From an uncultured Prevotellaceae bacterium (GTDB lineage: Bacteria; Bacteroidota; Bacteroidia; Bacteroidales; Bacteroidaceae), in NCBI GenBank assembly GCA_937898415.1, contig CALDLA010000129.1, forward strand, positions 1 through 56,450: a stretch of DNA of 56,450 nucleotides. The letters run 5' to 3'. The first letter of the stretch is position 1. Each line of letters starts with the position of its first letter. Positions 1-7,590 of this stretch are shown here, one piece after another. Made by a program: the position numbers and the translations under genes. Under the pieces are notes generated by a model. The model was given only the letters and a program-made list of their open reading frames with translations, had not been told where the DNA came from and ran no database searches.

Positions 1-183
1 GTGAAGGGCTTATGACCAATGTTAATATTTTAAGATCAAATTTACCGAACTATTGGATGAAAGAATAATAGAAAAATTCGAGAAAGAGTATTTGGAATAA
101 TACATAAGGGAAGAACGTGCCCACTAACATGTTCATTGTGAGCCGAATGGTGTTGGTCATGAGATTAGCACCATTTACAAGGA

Positions 184-217
184 AAACTGAGGTGGCCGAT
201 AACGGCTACCTCAGTTT
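184..217. terminator. Strong hairpin at the 3' end of the coiled-coil gene
   Basis: A 15-bp inverted repeat (184-198 with 203-217, loop ATAA) overlaps the stop codon of the minus-strand gene at 206. On the plus strand the only non-Watson-Crick pair is a G-U; on the minus strand it becomes an A-C mismatch. It therefore folds slightly better as plus-strand RNA, so it may end a plus-strand transcript entering from the left as well as the minus-strand gene. Positions 1-183 otherwise hold nothing I can assign. Confidence 0.55.
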
Positions 218-649
218 CGTTTCAAGTTCGGCTATTTCCTTATCGTACTTCGCTAGTGCAGCCTCGTACTCCTTGCGATGTTGGTCACGTTGTGCTTTCA
301 GACGTTCAAGGTGTCTACGGTTGTTTTCCTCGACAAGTTTAACACACTTGTCACAATAGCCGTCTAACAAGTCACTGAAAGCCTTAATTTTCTTCTCGTC
401 AGTCCAGAGTTTTTTGTCAACACACTCCAACCCTTCAAGTATCTCTCGGTACTGTTTGTAATACTCCAAGGCTTTCAGACGTTCACCCTTGTTCCCCTCG
501 TTAATCTCTCTCATATAGCGTTGACAGCACTTGTAACGAGCATCTACATTCTCGAAACGTTCAAGGTGTTCAACTTGTTCTTTACTAAGACTCTTGCACA
601 TAGTCTTTATCATGTGGAGTTTGTCATCCTGAGTTAATTTTTTACTCAT
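206..649 (-). CDS. Hypothetical coiled-coil protein of the island
   Basis: I do not recognise this 147-residue family. The protein is highly charged (many Lys, Glu, Arg) and should be largely helical, with a long coiled coil over the last 45 or so residues. There is no signal peptide or membrane segment, so it is probably cytoplasmic. Four Cys residues, including a CxxC at about residue 99 (YCDKC), could bind a metal. Composition is AT-richer than the chromosome to the right, in line with island cargo. It has its own promoter (710-742) with an inverted repeat over the start site, so it is probably regulated. It lies downstream of the broken integrase. Function unknown. Confidence 0.7.
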   Translation of the reverse strand: MSKKLTQDDKLHMIKTMCKSLSKEQVEHLERFENVDARYKCCQRYMREINEGNKGERLKALEYYKQYREILEGLECVDKKLWTDEKKIKAFSDLLDGYCDKCVKLVEENNRRHLERLKAQRDQHRKEYEAALAKYDKEIAELETKLR

Positions 650-687
650 AATCTTACATTTTTAGTTATTTAAAAATCAAAAAACGC

Positions 688-706
688 TGTAAACAACATG
701 TTTACA
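688..706. promoter_or_regulatory. Inverted repeat, operator candidate
   Basis: TGTAAAC-aacat-GTTTACA, a perfect 7-bp inverted repeat with a 5-bp spacer, lies directly downstream of the -7 box at 710-718. It therefore overlaps the expected transcription start of the gene at 206-649. Its size and position suit a dimeric repressor. The cognate regulator is not in the window. Confidence 0.45.
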
Positions 707-709
707 CGT

Positions 710-742
710 GCAAGAGTATATAAAAAATATTTAAGTTCCAAA
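710..742 (-). promoter_or_regulatory. Bacteroidota promoter of the coiled-coil gene
   Basis: Read on the minus strand: TTTG (739-742), a 20-bp spacer, then TACTCTTGC (710-718), close to the Bacteroidota consensus TAnnTTTG. The start would fall near 703, about 55 nt before the ATG at 649. Confidence 0.55.
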
Positions 743-767
743 TTATCAGAGCACAAATTAACAAGTA

Positions 768-797
768 AAGCCCAAATTTCCGAAGAAACTTGGACTT
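768..797 (-). terminator. UUCG-capped terminator after the integrase
   Basis: On the minus strand a 13-bp stem (768-780 with 785-797) is closed by a TTCG tetraloop. The two imperfect positions are G-U pairs on the minus strand but mismatches on the plus strand, so the structure belongs to minus-strand RNA. It begins 35 bases after the integrase stop. The T-rich stretch after it is weak. Confidence 0.6.
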
Positions 798-831
798 GTT
801 CTGAGTTTTGATAATACAAGTGAGGTTGAGG

Positions 832-2162
832 CTACTTGAAGAACTGTTTCATCAGTTCAGCGTTTTCTTCTCTTGTCACCTTTATGTATTTCATAAAGTT
901 CGCTTCGGTTGTGTGTCCCGTCAGTTTCATTATGCTGATAGTGGGTGCTCCCTTCAAGTATAAGTTGGTGGCGAAACTCCTTCGAGCTGTGTGGCTCTTG
1001 ATTAACTCATACTTCTTATGCTTAGTACTCGTCACCTTACCACCTCTATTCTCCTTCACTATCACCTCATCGTTAATCTCTGCAAGCCTACCCAATTCCT
1101 TCAGATGCTCAATGAAACGTGACTTGTAGCACATCTGGGGGAACTTACCACCATACTTAGCATATAGTTCCTTGATGTAGGTGTGCATAGGAATCGTTAC
1201 CTTCTCAGAAGTTTTTTCTGTTACAATGGTGATGGTCTCAGCCTCAACGTCAAAAAGAGCCTTGTCAAGATGATTTAGGTCACTCTGCCGTAAACCCGTC
1301 CAACACCCAATAATAAATAGGTCACGTGTTTCCTCTATCCTACTCTTGGCATCAATGACACCCTTACTTATTAGTGTAGGTATATCCAAAGCATAGAGAC
1401 GTGATATTTCATTCTCAGTCAAGTAGACGTTATCCACGTCTGTTGACTTGCTCTGATATGATTTGTAGGTATCGTCCTTTATCAAACCTTGACGAGCAGC
1501 CTCATTCAGCCACACTTTCAGCACGGAAAAAGACGCTGGTATCGTGTTACTACGATAGTTCTTGCTCGTATATGCCCAACTAAAACGTCTTGAAACTGCC
1601 TATCAAACACTGAGAAATCATCCTTGATGTTCTTCTCAGCAAAGAATGACTAGTAACGCTTCAACACCGTCTTATGATGCCCTACGGTGCGGTCTGAGAT
1701 AAACTTTCGTGTTCTCGGGTCAACTCTCTTGTGCATATTGTCAACATACGACTGAAAGAACTGCAAGGGAGTAATTTTCTTCTTCTCCTCCTCCTTACGT
1801 TCACCCTCAATCAAATCATCAATGACACGTTGAATACTATCTTTTAAATATTCAGCAGTACCGAAATAAGATGGGTCGTTGCCATTAAAGCCGTGACGTG
1901 ACTCAAAGAATTTGTTAATGCCACCATCTATAGCATCCAAGAACTTGTTTACCTTTCGGCTCGCTCTGTTTATACGGTCAGCAAAACTTGTTGAGATAAT
2001 GCAGCGTTGTGATTCATTATCCCATGTCTTAACATATACATACTGCTTGGTGGAAACCTTGAAACGTTTTTTGTGGTAGCCAATCAAATACACCAGCGTT
2101 AATTCTTCTGACTTGTCTTTCAGATTGTAGTTCAAATTGATTTTTCCCTTCTTGTTTGCCAT
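832..2162 (-). pseudogene. Tyrosine recombinase/integrase, broken by a stop and a frameshift
   Basis: Two pieces form one Bacteroidota-type phage integrase. The N-terminal piece (ATG at 2162) has the arm-binding region and the start of the SAM-like core-binding domain. It ends at a TAG at 1650-1652, but the same frame continues with family-like sequence (SFFAEKNIKDDFSVFDRQFQ). Around 1580-1590 the reading shifts to the frame of the catalytic domain, which runs to 832. The catalytic residues are all visible: Arg in TGLRQSD, His and Arg in HTARRSF, His in GHTTEANF, Tyr in MKYIK. A nonsense codon plus an indel means it is probably dead, so the island is likely fixed. I chose the ATG at 2162 over an upstream start because the promoter lies only about 20 bases before it. 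Confidence 0.85.
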
Positions 2163-2182
2163 ATCTTTCTTATTTAACTGGT

Positions 2183-2214
2183 GCAAAGGTACAAAAATAA
2201 TTGGAACTACCAAA
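2183..2214 (-). promoter_or_regulatory. Promoter of the integrase gene
   Basis: Minus strand: TTTG (2211-2214), a 19-bp spacer, TACCTTTGC (2183-2191), an exact match to the Bacteroidota -33/-7 form. The leader before the ATG at 2162 would be about 14 nt. Confidence 0.75.
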
Positions 2215-2218
2215 TTTC

Positions 2219-2251
2219 AGGGGTCGTAAGGGGTCATATTTAGGGGTCGTA
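2219..2251. repeat. Three direct decamers next to the integrase promoter
   Basis: AGGGGTCGTA (2219-2228), AGGGGTCATA (2229-2238) and AGGGGTCGTA (2242-2251). They lie between the integrase promoter and guaA, where arm-type integrase sites are usually found. They could also be regulatory. Confidence 0.6.
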
Positions 2252-2375
2252 TTCGACCACTTTGTACAAAAAGACCACCACTTTGATAATCAAGCGATTA
2301 ACCAAAATAGTGGCCTAAGTGACTGATTTATAATGAATTTATAACATTCTTCTCAGTGTTAAAAAGAGTTTTATT

Positions 2376-3968
2376 TCATTCCCACTCGATGGTTGCGGGT
2401 GGCTTTGAGGAGATGTCGTAGCAGACGCGGTTGACGCCACGCACCTTGTTGATAATCTCGTTCGAGACCTTGGCCATGAAGTCGTAGGGCAGATGGGCCC
2501 AGTCGGCAGTCATAGCGTCAGTAGAGGTAACGGCACGAAGGGCTACAGGATTCTCATAGGTACGCTCGTCGCCCATGACGCCGACGGAGCGGACGGTGGA
2601 GAGGAGGATGGCGCCAGCCTGCCATATCTTGTTATACAGGGTGTTGCCGTCGTCACAGACATACTCGCGGAGTCCGCGGATGTAGATGTCGTCGGCATCT
2701 TGCAGGATGCGCACCTTCTCGGGCGTGATGTCGCCGAGGATACGGACGGCCAGTCCGGGACCGGGGAAGGGATGGCGCGTAATGAGGTGCTCGGGCATTC
2801 CGAGCTGACGGCCTACGCGGCGCACCTCGTCCTTGAACAGCCACTTGAGCGGTTCGCAGAGCTGCAGGTGCATCTCCTTGGGCAGTCCGCCGACGTTGTG
2901 ATGGCTCTTGATGACCTTACCGGTGATGTTCAACGACTCAATGCGGTCAGGATAGATGGTGCCCTGGGCAAGCCAGCGGGCATCGGTGATTTTCTTGGCC
3001 TCGGCATTAAAGACCTCGACAAAGTCGCGGCCGATGATTTTTCTTTTTTGCTCGGGCTCGGTGACACCAGCCAGGTCGGCAAAGAACTGCTCACTGGCAT
3101 CGATGCCGATGACGTTCAGGCCGAGAACCTTGTAGTCGTCCATGACCTGCTTGAACTCGTTCTTGCGCAGCATACCGTGGTCGACGAAGATACAGGTCAG
3201 ACGGTCGCCAATGGCGCGGTTCAGCAGTACGGCAGCCACAGAGGAATCGACACCGCCCGAGAGTCCGAGGATGACGCGGTCGTTGCCTAACTGCTGCTTG
3301 AGCTCGGCTACCGTGGTATCCACAAACGAGGCGGCACTCCACTCCTGACGGCTTCCGCAGATATTGACCACGAAGTTTTGGAGCAGGGTCTTTCCTTGCG
3401 TAGTATGGAACACCTCAGGGTGGAACTGGACAGCCCAAATGCCTTTGGCAAGTGAAGAGTGAAGAGTGAAGAGTGAAGAATTTGCTACCGCCTCAGGGGA
3501 AGCCCAGAAGGCAGCGTTCTGAACGTCCTTGGTGGAACCGATGACGTGGAAGCCGTCGGGAATGGCGGTGATGGTGTCGCCGTGGCTCATCCACACCTGT
3601 GAGTGCTGCTCAAAGCCGCGGAACAGGGGGTTGGTGGTGTCTACCGTCTCTAAGTTGGCACGTCCGTACTCGCGGCTGTCGGCCTTCTCGACCTTGCCAC
3701 CGAGGGTATGCGAGATGAACTGGGCTCCGTAGCAGATGCCTAATACCGGCAAGCGGCCCACGAACTGACTGAGGTCTACCTTGAACGCCTCAGGGTCGTG
3801 TACCGAGTAGGGCGAACCGCTGAGGATGACGCCGATGACCGACGGGTCGTCCTTGGGGAACTTGTTGTAAGGCAGAATCTCGCAGAAGGTGTCCAGCTCG
3901 CGCACACGACGGCCTATCAACTGCGTCGTCTGCGAGCCAAAATCCAGGATAATGATCTTCTGTTGCAT
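2376..3968 (-). CDS. guaA: GMP synthase (glutamine-hydrolysing)
   Basis: Converts XMP, ATP and glutamine to GMP, the last step of guanine nucleotide synthesis in the cytoplasm. Residues 1-200 are the class I amidotransferase: nucleophile Cys79 in GICYGAQ and the His183-x-Glu185 pair in FHPEV. The PP-loop SGGVDSS (237-243) marks the ATP pyrophosphatase domain, and the end SSKPPATIEWE is the usual dimerisation tail. At 530 residues it is slightly long because residues 163-174 are encoded by a heptamer repeat (3451-3480) inserted just before the HxE motif. It lies 3 bp downstream of the nucleotidyltransferase gene. The 3' end borders the island, and guaA ends are known integration targets; the coding end is intact. 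Confidence 0.97.
   Translation of the reverse strand: MQQKIIILDFGSQTTQLIGRRVRELDTFCEILPYNKFPKDDPSVIGVILSGSPYSVHDPEAFKVDLSQFVGRLPVLGICYGAQFISHTLGGKVEKADSREYGRANLETVDTTNPLFRGFEQHSQVWMSHGDTITAIPDGFHVIGSTKDVQNAAFWASPEAVANSSLFTLHSSLAKGIWAVQFHPEVFHTTQGKTLLQNFVVNICGSRQEWSAASFVDTTVAELKQQLGNDRVILGLSGGVDSSVAAVLLNRAIGDRLTCIFVDHGMLRKNEFKQVMDDYKVLGLNVIGIDASEQFFADLAGVTEPEQKRKIIGRDFVEVFNAEAKKITDARWLAQGTIYPDRIESLNITGKVIKSHHNVGGLPKEMHLQLCEPLKWLFKDEVRRVGRQLGMPEHLITRHPFPGPGLAVRILGDITPEKVRILQDADDIYIRGLREYVCDDGNTLYNKIWQAGAILLSTVRSVGVMGDERTYENPVALRAVTSTDAMTADWAHLPYDFMAKVSNEIINKVRGVNRVCYDISSKPPATIEWE
3451..3480. repeat. Heptamer repeat inside guaA
   Basis: Four perfect AGTGAAG units (plus-strand reading). In the guaA sense they read as CTTCACT and encode SSLFTLHSSL in frame. 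This reading direction has no stop in any frame; the opposite one would. Confidence 0.9.
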
Positions 3969-3971
3969 AAG

Positions 3972-4670
3972 TTATAAGGTTTTTAAAAAGTTTTCAGCTT
4001 CTTGCAGGGTGTCAAGCTTGCCCACATCCATCAGGCGCAGATTCATGGCCTCATAGCCGCGAATAGGATGATCGGCACACACCTTCAGGTAGAAGTCCAT
4101 AATGGGGAACCGAACAGGCCAGTCGTTCATCAGCGGGAAAACCGACGGGTGAAACACATGAATACCGCTGAAGGCTAACGAACGCCCCTCGCAGCCTTTC
4201 ACCTCGCCCGTCTCAACATTCTTCCAGCCCACTAAGCGCATCTCATCGTCAAACTGCAAATAGCGCTTTGTCTTCCGCTCGCTGACCACCAGCAACGGTG
4301 CATCAGCATGGAGCGACGAGAAGTCGAGGTTACTGAGGATGTCGACATTATGAATCAATATCGGCTCCGTGGGGTCAAACAGCGGCAGGGCACGCTTGAT
4401 ACCGCCGCCAGTCTCGAGCAACTGTTCGCTTTCGTCAGAGATGCGGATGTCGAGCCCGAAGTTGTCGTTCTGGTGAAGATAGTCGATGATTTGCCGGGCG
4501 AAATGGTGGACGTTGACCACGATGCGCTCATAGCCGGCATCGCGCAGCTTCATCAAAACATGCCAGAGCAGAGGTTGTCCCCCTACCCTGACAAGAGCCT
4601 TGGGCATGGTGTCTGTCAGTGGTTTCAGACGGGTGCCAAGCCCCGCCGCGAATATCATAGCTTGCTTCAC
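3972..4670 (-). CDS. Sugar-1-phosphate nucleotidyltransferase, MurU-like
   Basis: A 232-residue NTP-transferase fold. It has the nucleotide-binding motif AAGLGTRLKPLT with a following PKALV, the substrate motif LETGGGI, and NVDIL as the metal-binding Asp segment. The length and the lack of a C-terminal hexapeptide domain fit MurU-type N-acetylmuramate-1-phosphate uridylyltransferases of cell-wall recycling, but mannose-1-phosphate guanylyltransferase-like activity cannot be excluded. No kinase partner (AmgK) is adjacent. The first codon is GTG; the ATG at 4658 (MIFAAG) is an alternative. A promoter -7 box at 4675-4683 sits directly before the GTG. guaA follows after 3 bp, so the two are probably co-transcribed. 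Confidence 0.8.
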   Translation of the reverse strand: MKQAMIFAAGLGTRLKPLTDTMPKALVRVGGQPLLWHVLMKLRDAGYERIVVNVHHFARQIIDYLHQNDNFGLDIRISDESEQLLETGGGIKRALPLFDPTEPILIHNVDILSNLDFSSLHADAPLLVVSERKTKRYLQFDDEMRLVGWKNVETGEVKGCEGRSLAFSGIHVFHPSVFPLMNDWPVRFPIMDFYLKVCADHPIRGYEAMNLRLMDVGKLDTLQEAENFLKTL

Positions 4671-4674
4671 GGCT

Positions 4675-4683
4675 GCAAAGATA
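4675..4683 (-). promoter_or_regulatory. -7 promoter element before the nucleotidyltransferase
   Basis: Minus strand TATCTTTGC matches TAnnTTTG. No clear TTTG lies 19-20 bp upstream. It ends 4 bases before the GTG start, so the transcript would have almost no leader unless the ATG at 4658 is used. It would separate guaA transcription from the rnf operon. Confidence 0.45.
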
Positions 4684-4706
4684 ACAAAAATTTTTGGTAT
4701 TCCCCG

Positions 4707-5309
4707 TTAATCGAGGCCAAAAAGTACTTTCAAACCTCCATCGACCCCCGAAAAGCCCATAAAAGCAAGACTCAGGAGTCCGGCAGAGAGCATGACGATA
4801 GCCATCCCCTGCATGCCCTTGGGTATCTTGACCAGCTCCAGCTGCTCGCGAATGCCGGCGAAGACGGTCAGTGCCAATCCGAAACCGATAGCCGTTGAGA
4901 AGGCATAGACGACCGACTGCAACAGGTTGAAGTCTTTCTGGATGACCAGGATGGCTACACCAAGAACGGCACAATTGGTGGTGATGAGCGGCAGAAAGAT
5001 GCCAAGAGCCTGATAGAGGGCTGGCGACACCTTCTTGAGCACAATCTCGACCATCTGCACCAGTGACGCGATGACGAGGATAAAGGCGATGGTCTGCAGG
5101 TACTGCAGTCCGAAGACATCAAGCACGTATTTCTGAACCAGCCAGGTGACAATCGTGGCTAATGTCAGCACGAAAGCGACAGCAGCCGACATACCTAATG
5201 AGGTGTCAATCTTCTTGGAAACGCCGAGGAACGGACAAATGCCGAGGAACTGTGACAACACGATGTTGTTCACGAAGATGGCGCTAATGAAAATCAGTAT
5301 GTATTCCAT
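4707..5309 (-). CDS. rnfA: Rnf complex subunit A
   Basis: Integral membrane subunit of the ion-pumping ferredoxin:NAD+ oxidoreductase. It is a six-helix protein of the RnfA/RnfE (NqrE/NqrD) family, 200 residues. It has the N-terminal NNIVLSQFLGICPFLG and the internal TTNCAVLG, whose Cys residues lie in the half-helices that hold the membrane iron-sulfur centre with RnfE. Last gene of rnfBCDGEA, 4 bp after rnfE. The C-terminus (GVDGGLKVLFGLD) is somewhat longer than in Proteobacteria, as is common in Bacteroidales. Confidence 0.96.
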   Translation of the reverse strand: MEYILIFISAIFVNNIVLSQFLGICPFLGVSKKIDTSLGMSAAVAFVLTLATIVTWLVQKYVLDVFGLQYLQTIAFILVIASLVQMVEIVLKKVSPALYQALGIFLPLITTNCAVLGVAILVIQKDFNLLQSVVYAFSTAIGFGLALTVFAGIREQLELVKIPKGMQGMAIVMLSAGLLSLAFMGFSGVDGGLKVLFGLD

Positions 5310-5313
5310 AACT

Positions 5314-5895
5314 TCAATTCTTCAACTTGTTGACGATGGCAATGAGGAAACCGAGGGTGATGAACGCCCCTGGAGGCAGCACGAAGAGCAGGATGTTGTA
5401 GGTCTCAGGCAACAGCGTCAAACCGAAGATGCTGCCATTACCCAACAGTTCACGGCAGATGCCGAGCAGCGTCAGGCCCAGCGTAAAGCCGAGACCGATA
5501 CCAATGCCGTCGAAGAGCGAGGCAAGAGGCGACTGCTTGGCAGCAAAAGCCTCGGCACGTCCGAGGATGACACAGTTGACGACAATCAGCGGGATGAAGA
5601 GTCCGAGTGCAGCGTCAATGTCGGGCAGGAATGCCTTGATAAACAACTGCAGCATCGTAACGAAGGCGGCAATGACGACGATGAAGACGGGAATGCGCAC
5701 CTTGTCGGGCGTTACCGACTTCAGACAGGAAATCACGACGTTGGTGCAGATGAGCACCGCCATCGTAGCCAGTCCCATCGACATGCCATTCATGGCTGAG
5801 GTAGTGGTGGCCAATGTGGGGCACATACCGAGCATCAGGACGAACGTAGGGTTCTCCTTGACAATGCCGTTCTTGATGATTCCGATATAATTCAT
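5314..5895 (-). CDS. rnfE: Rnf complex subunit E
   Basis: Membrane subunit of the Rnf complex, paralogous to RnfA and of opposite topology; the pair carries the intramembrane iron-sulfur cluster. 193 residues. It begins MNYIGIIKNGIVKENPTF, followed by LGMCPTLA and VVNCVILGRAEAFA, the family Cys motifs. Hydrophobic segments run through the whole length, and it ends LIAIVNKLKN. It lies 34 bp after rnfG, with a heptamer tract (5910-5930) in the gap just ahead of its start, and 4 bp before rnfA. Confidence 0.96.
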   Translation of the reverse strand: MNYIGIIKNGIVKENPTFVLMLGMCPTLATTTSAMNGMSMGLATMAVLICTNVVISCLKSVTPDKVRIPVFIVVIAAFVTMLQLFIKAFLPDIDAALGLFIPLIVVNCVILGRAEAFAAKQSPLASLFDGIGIGLGFTLGLTLLGICRELLGNGSIFGLTLLPETYNILLFVLPPGAFITLGFLIAIVNKLKN

Positions 5896-5909
5896 ATTTT
5901 CTATTTACG

Positions 5910-5930
5910 GATTTTCGATTTTCGATTGAT
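5910..5930. repeat. Heptamer tract before rnfE
   Basis: GATTTTC, GATTTTC, GATTGAT (plus strand), three 7-bp units between the rnfG stop and the rnfE start. In the transcript sense it is A-rich and lies 14 nt before the rnfE ATG. Confidence 0.7.
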
Positions 5931-6553
5931 TACTGATGCTGCTTCGTGGCTCCCGTCTCAGCATCCGTTGCAGGCGTAGCCTTGTAAGCGTTATAGGCGT
6001 TGTTGACAGCCAGCAGGAAGGCGCGGCTGGTGATGGTTGAAGCTGTAATGGCATCCACCTGCCCACCATCCTTTGAGACGGTCAGAGGCTCAGCAGGCGT
6101 CTTGCCGATGATATCGCCCTTCTCACCACGCTGAAACCACTTGTCGGCTTTGGCACCGAGTCCCGGAGTCTCAGTATGCTCCAACAATGTATAGCCGAGA
6201 ATCTTGCCCTCGGCATCAAAACCCACCAGCACCTTCAGGTCGCCGCCAAAGCCACCCGTAGTCGACTCCACTGCCGCTCCGAGTTCCTTGCCCTGCGCGT
6301 CGCGGGCCTGATAGATGATAAAGGTCATTTCCTTTCCCTTGGCATCGTTCTGGCGCACGGTATCCGTCTTGGCCACGACAATGTCGTCGCTCACCATGAC
6401 CGTCTTGATACCGTCGGCCAGCGCCTTGGCCTTCTGGTCGTTGATGGGGCCCTCGGTCAGGTGGTTCACAAAAGCCAGGATACCACCCATGACGACTGCC
6501 ACGCCCGTGAGCACCAGCACCATATTAGTAAGTGTAGATTCGAGTTTCTTCAT
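5930..6553 (-). CDS. rnfG: Rnf complex subunit G (FMN-binding)
   Basis: Subunit with a covalently bound FMN, anchored by one N-terminal helix (about residues 9-30) with the domain outside the cytoplasmic membrane. 207 residues. The flavin-attachment site is in DAITASTITS, where the family usually has SGATxTS; the final Thr is the expected FMN ester. ETPGLGAK is the other conserved family segment. An Ala/Thr-rich tail ends the protein. The translation start follows directly on a heptamer tract (6555-6589) that also contains the rnfD stop, so the junction between the two genes is made of repeat. Confidence 0.94.
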   Translation of the reverse strand: MKKLESTLTNMVLVLTGVAVVMGGILAFVNHLTEGPINDQKAKALADGIKTVMVSDDIVVAKTDTVRQNDAKGKEMTFIIYQARDAQGKELGAAVESTTGGFGGDLKVLVGFDAEGKILGYTLLEHTETPGLGAKADKWFQRGEKGDIIGKTPAEPLTVSKDGGQVDAITASTITSRAFLLAVNNAYNAYKATPATDAETGATKQHQ

Positions 6554-6554
6554 A

Positions 6555-6589
6555 TTTCTTAAATCTTAACTCTTAATTCTTAATTCTTT
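6555..6589. repeat. Heptamer tract at the rnfD/rnfG junction
   Basis: Five 7-bp units: TTTCTTA, AATCTTA, ACTCTTA, ATTCTTA, ATTCTTT (plus strand). In transcript sense this is purine-rich TTAAGAR. It supplies the rnfD stop codon and the last codons of rnfD, and ends 1 bp before the rnfG ATG. Confidence 0.85.
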
Positions 6590-7584
6590 GCAGGCACTTC
6601 CCCAAAACGTTTTGGTTTCACATAATTATTAATCAGCGGTGTAAAGGCGTTCATGATGAGGATGGCGAACGACATACCCTCAGGATAGGCGCCCCAGTTG
6701 CGGATGATGACCGTCAGCAGTCCGATGCAGACGCCATAGATGAGCTGTCCTTTCGGCGTCATAGGACTCGTCACGTAGTCAGTCGCCATGAAGATGGCAC
6801 CCAGCATCAGACCACCACTAAGGATCACCACGGTGGGGTCGGCATAGATGGGGTTGGCCAGATGGAGCAATCCGCTGAGCACAAACACCGTACCGATAAT
6901 CGAGACAGGAATATGCCAGGTGATGATCTTACGCCAGAGCATAAAGACCAGACCGGCAATCAAGGCTAAGTCACAGATTTCGCCGATGGTTCCGGCACCA
7001 CCGTTGAGCGAGAAGTCGGCAAAGAGCAGCGAGAAGGCATCAGGCAGTTGGCTGAGCACATCCATGTCTCCGTTCTTGACAGCCTCCTGCATCAGTGCCA
7101 GCGGTGTGGCACCCGTCTCAGCATCCGTGTACTTGAGCCACTGTCCGGGCAAGGGCCATGAGGTCATCTGCGCGGGAAAAGCCACTAACAGGGCACAACG
7201 TCCCACCAATGCGGGATTGAAGATGTTATTGCCTAATCCGCCAAACGTCATCTTGGCTACGCCGATGGCGAAGAGCGCACCGATGAGGATGATCCAAATG
7301 GGGAGGTTCGAAGGGAGGTTCATGCCGAGCAGCAGACCCGTCAAGGCAGCAGAGCCGTCTAAGATGGTATTCCGTTCGTTCTTGAGTATGTATTTGTTGA
7401 TGGCCCACTCCAAGAATACGCAGGCAGCCACACTCGTCAGGCAAACGATAACCGAGCCCAGCCCGAAGAAATAGAACGACACGAGCAGCGCAGGCAGCAG
7501 GGCGATGATGACGCCGTACATATTGCGCTCCACGGTGTCATTGCCGTGGGCGTGTGGCGATAATGATACTATTAACTTTCCCAT
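6580..7584 (-). CDS. rnfD: Rnf complex subunit D
   Basis: Large membrane subunit of the Rnf pump (NqrB/RnfD family), 334 residues with about nine or ten helices. The FMN-attachment segment is ATDYVTSPMTPKGQ, with the Thr of SPMT the likely esterified residue. NNIFNPALVGR and GLLLGMNLPSNLP are typical of the family. The start MGKLIVSLSPHAHG matches homologues. The gene is 6 bp downstream of rnfC. The last residues come from the heptamer tract, so the C-terminus may vary among strains. Confidence 0.96.
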   Translation of the reverse strand: MGKLIVSLSPHAHGNDTVERNMYGVIIALLPALLVSFYFFGLGSVIVCLTSVAACVFLEWAINKYILKNERNTILDGSAALTGLLLGMNLPSNLPIWIILIGALFAIGVAKMTFGGLGNNIFNPALVGRCALLVAFPAQMTSWPLPGQWLKYTDAETGATPLALMQEAVKNGDMDVLSQLPDAFSLLFADFSLNGGAGTIGEICDLALIAGLVFMLWRKIITWHIPVSIIGTVFVLSGLLHLANPIYADPTVVILSGGLMLGAIFMATDYVTSPMTPKGQLIYGVCIGLLTVIIRNWGAYPEGMSFAILIMNAFTPLINNYVKPKRFGEVPAKN

Positions 7585-7590
7585 TGTTGT

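Noticed and set aside
26..100. Open stretch on the plus strand ending FEKEYLE-stop, possibly a gene tail
   Set aside because: An in-frame stop lies at 23-25 and there is no start codon; too short to support.
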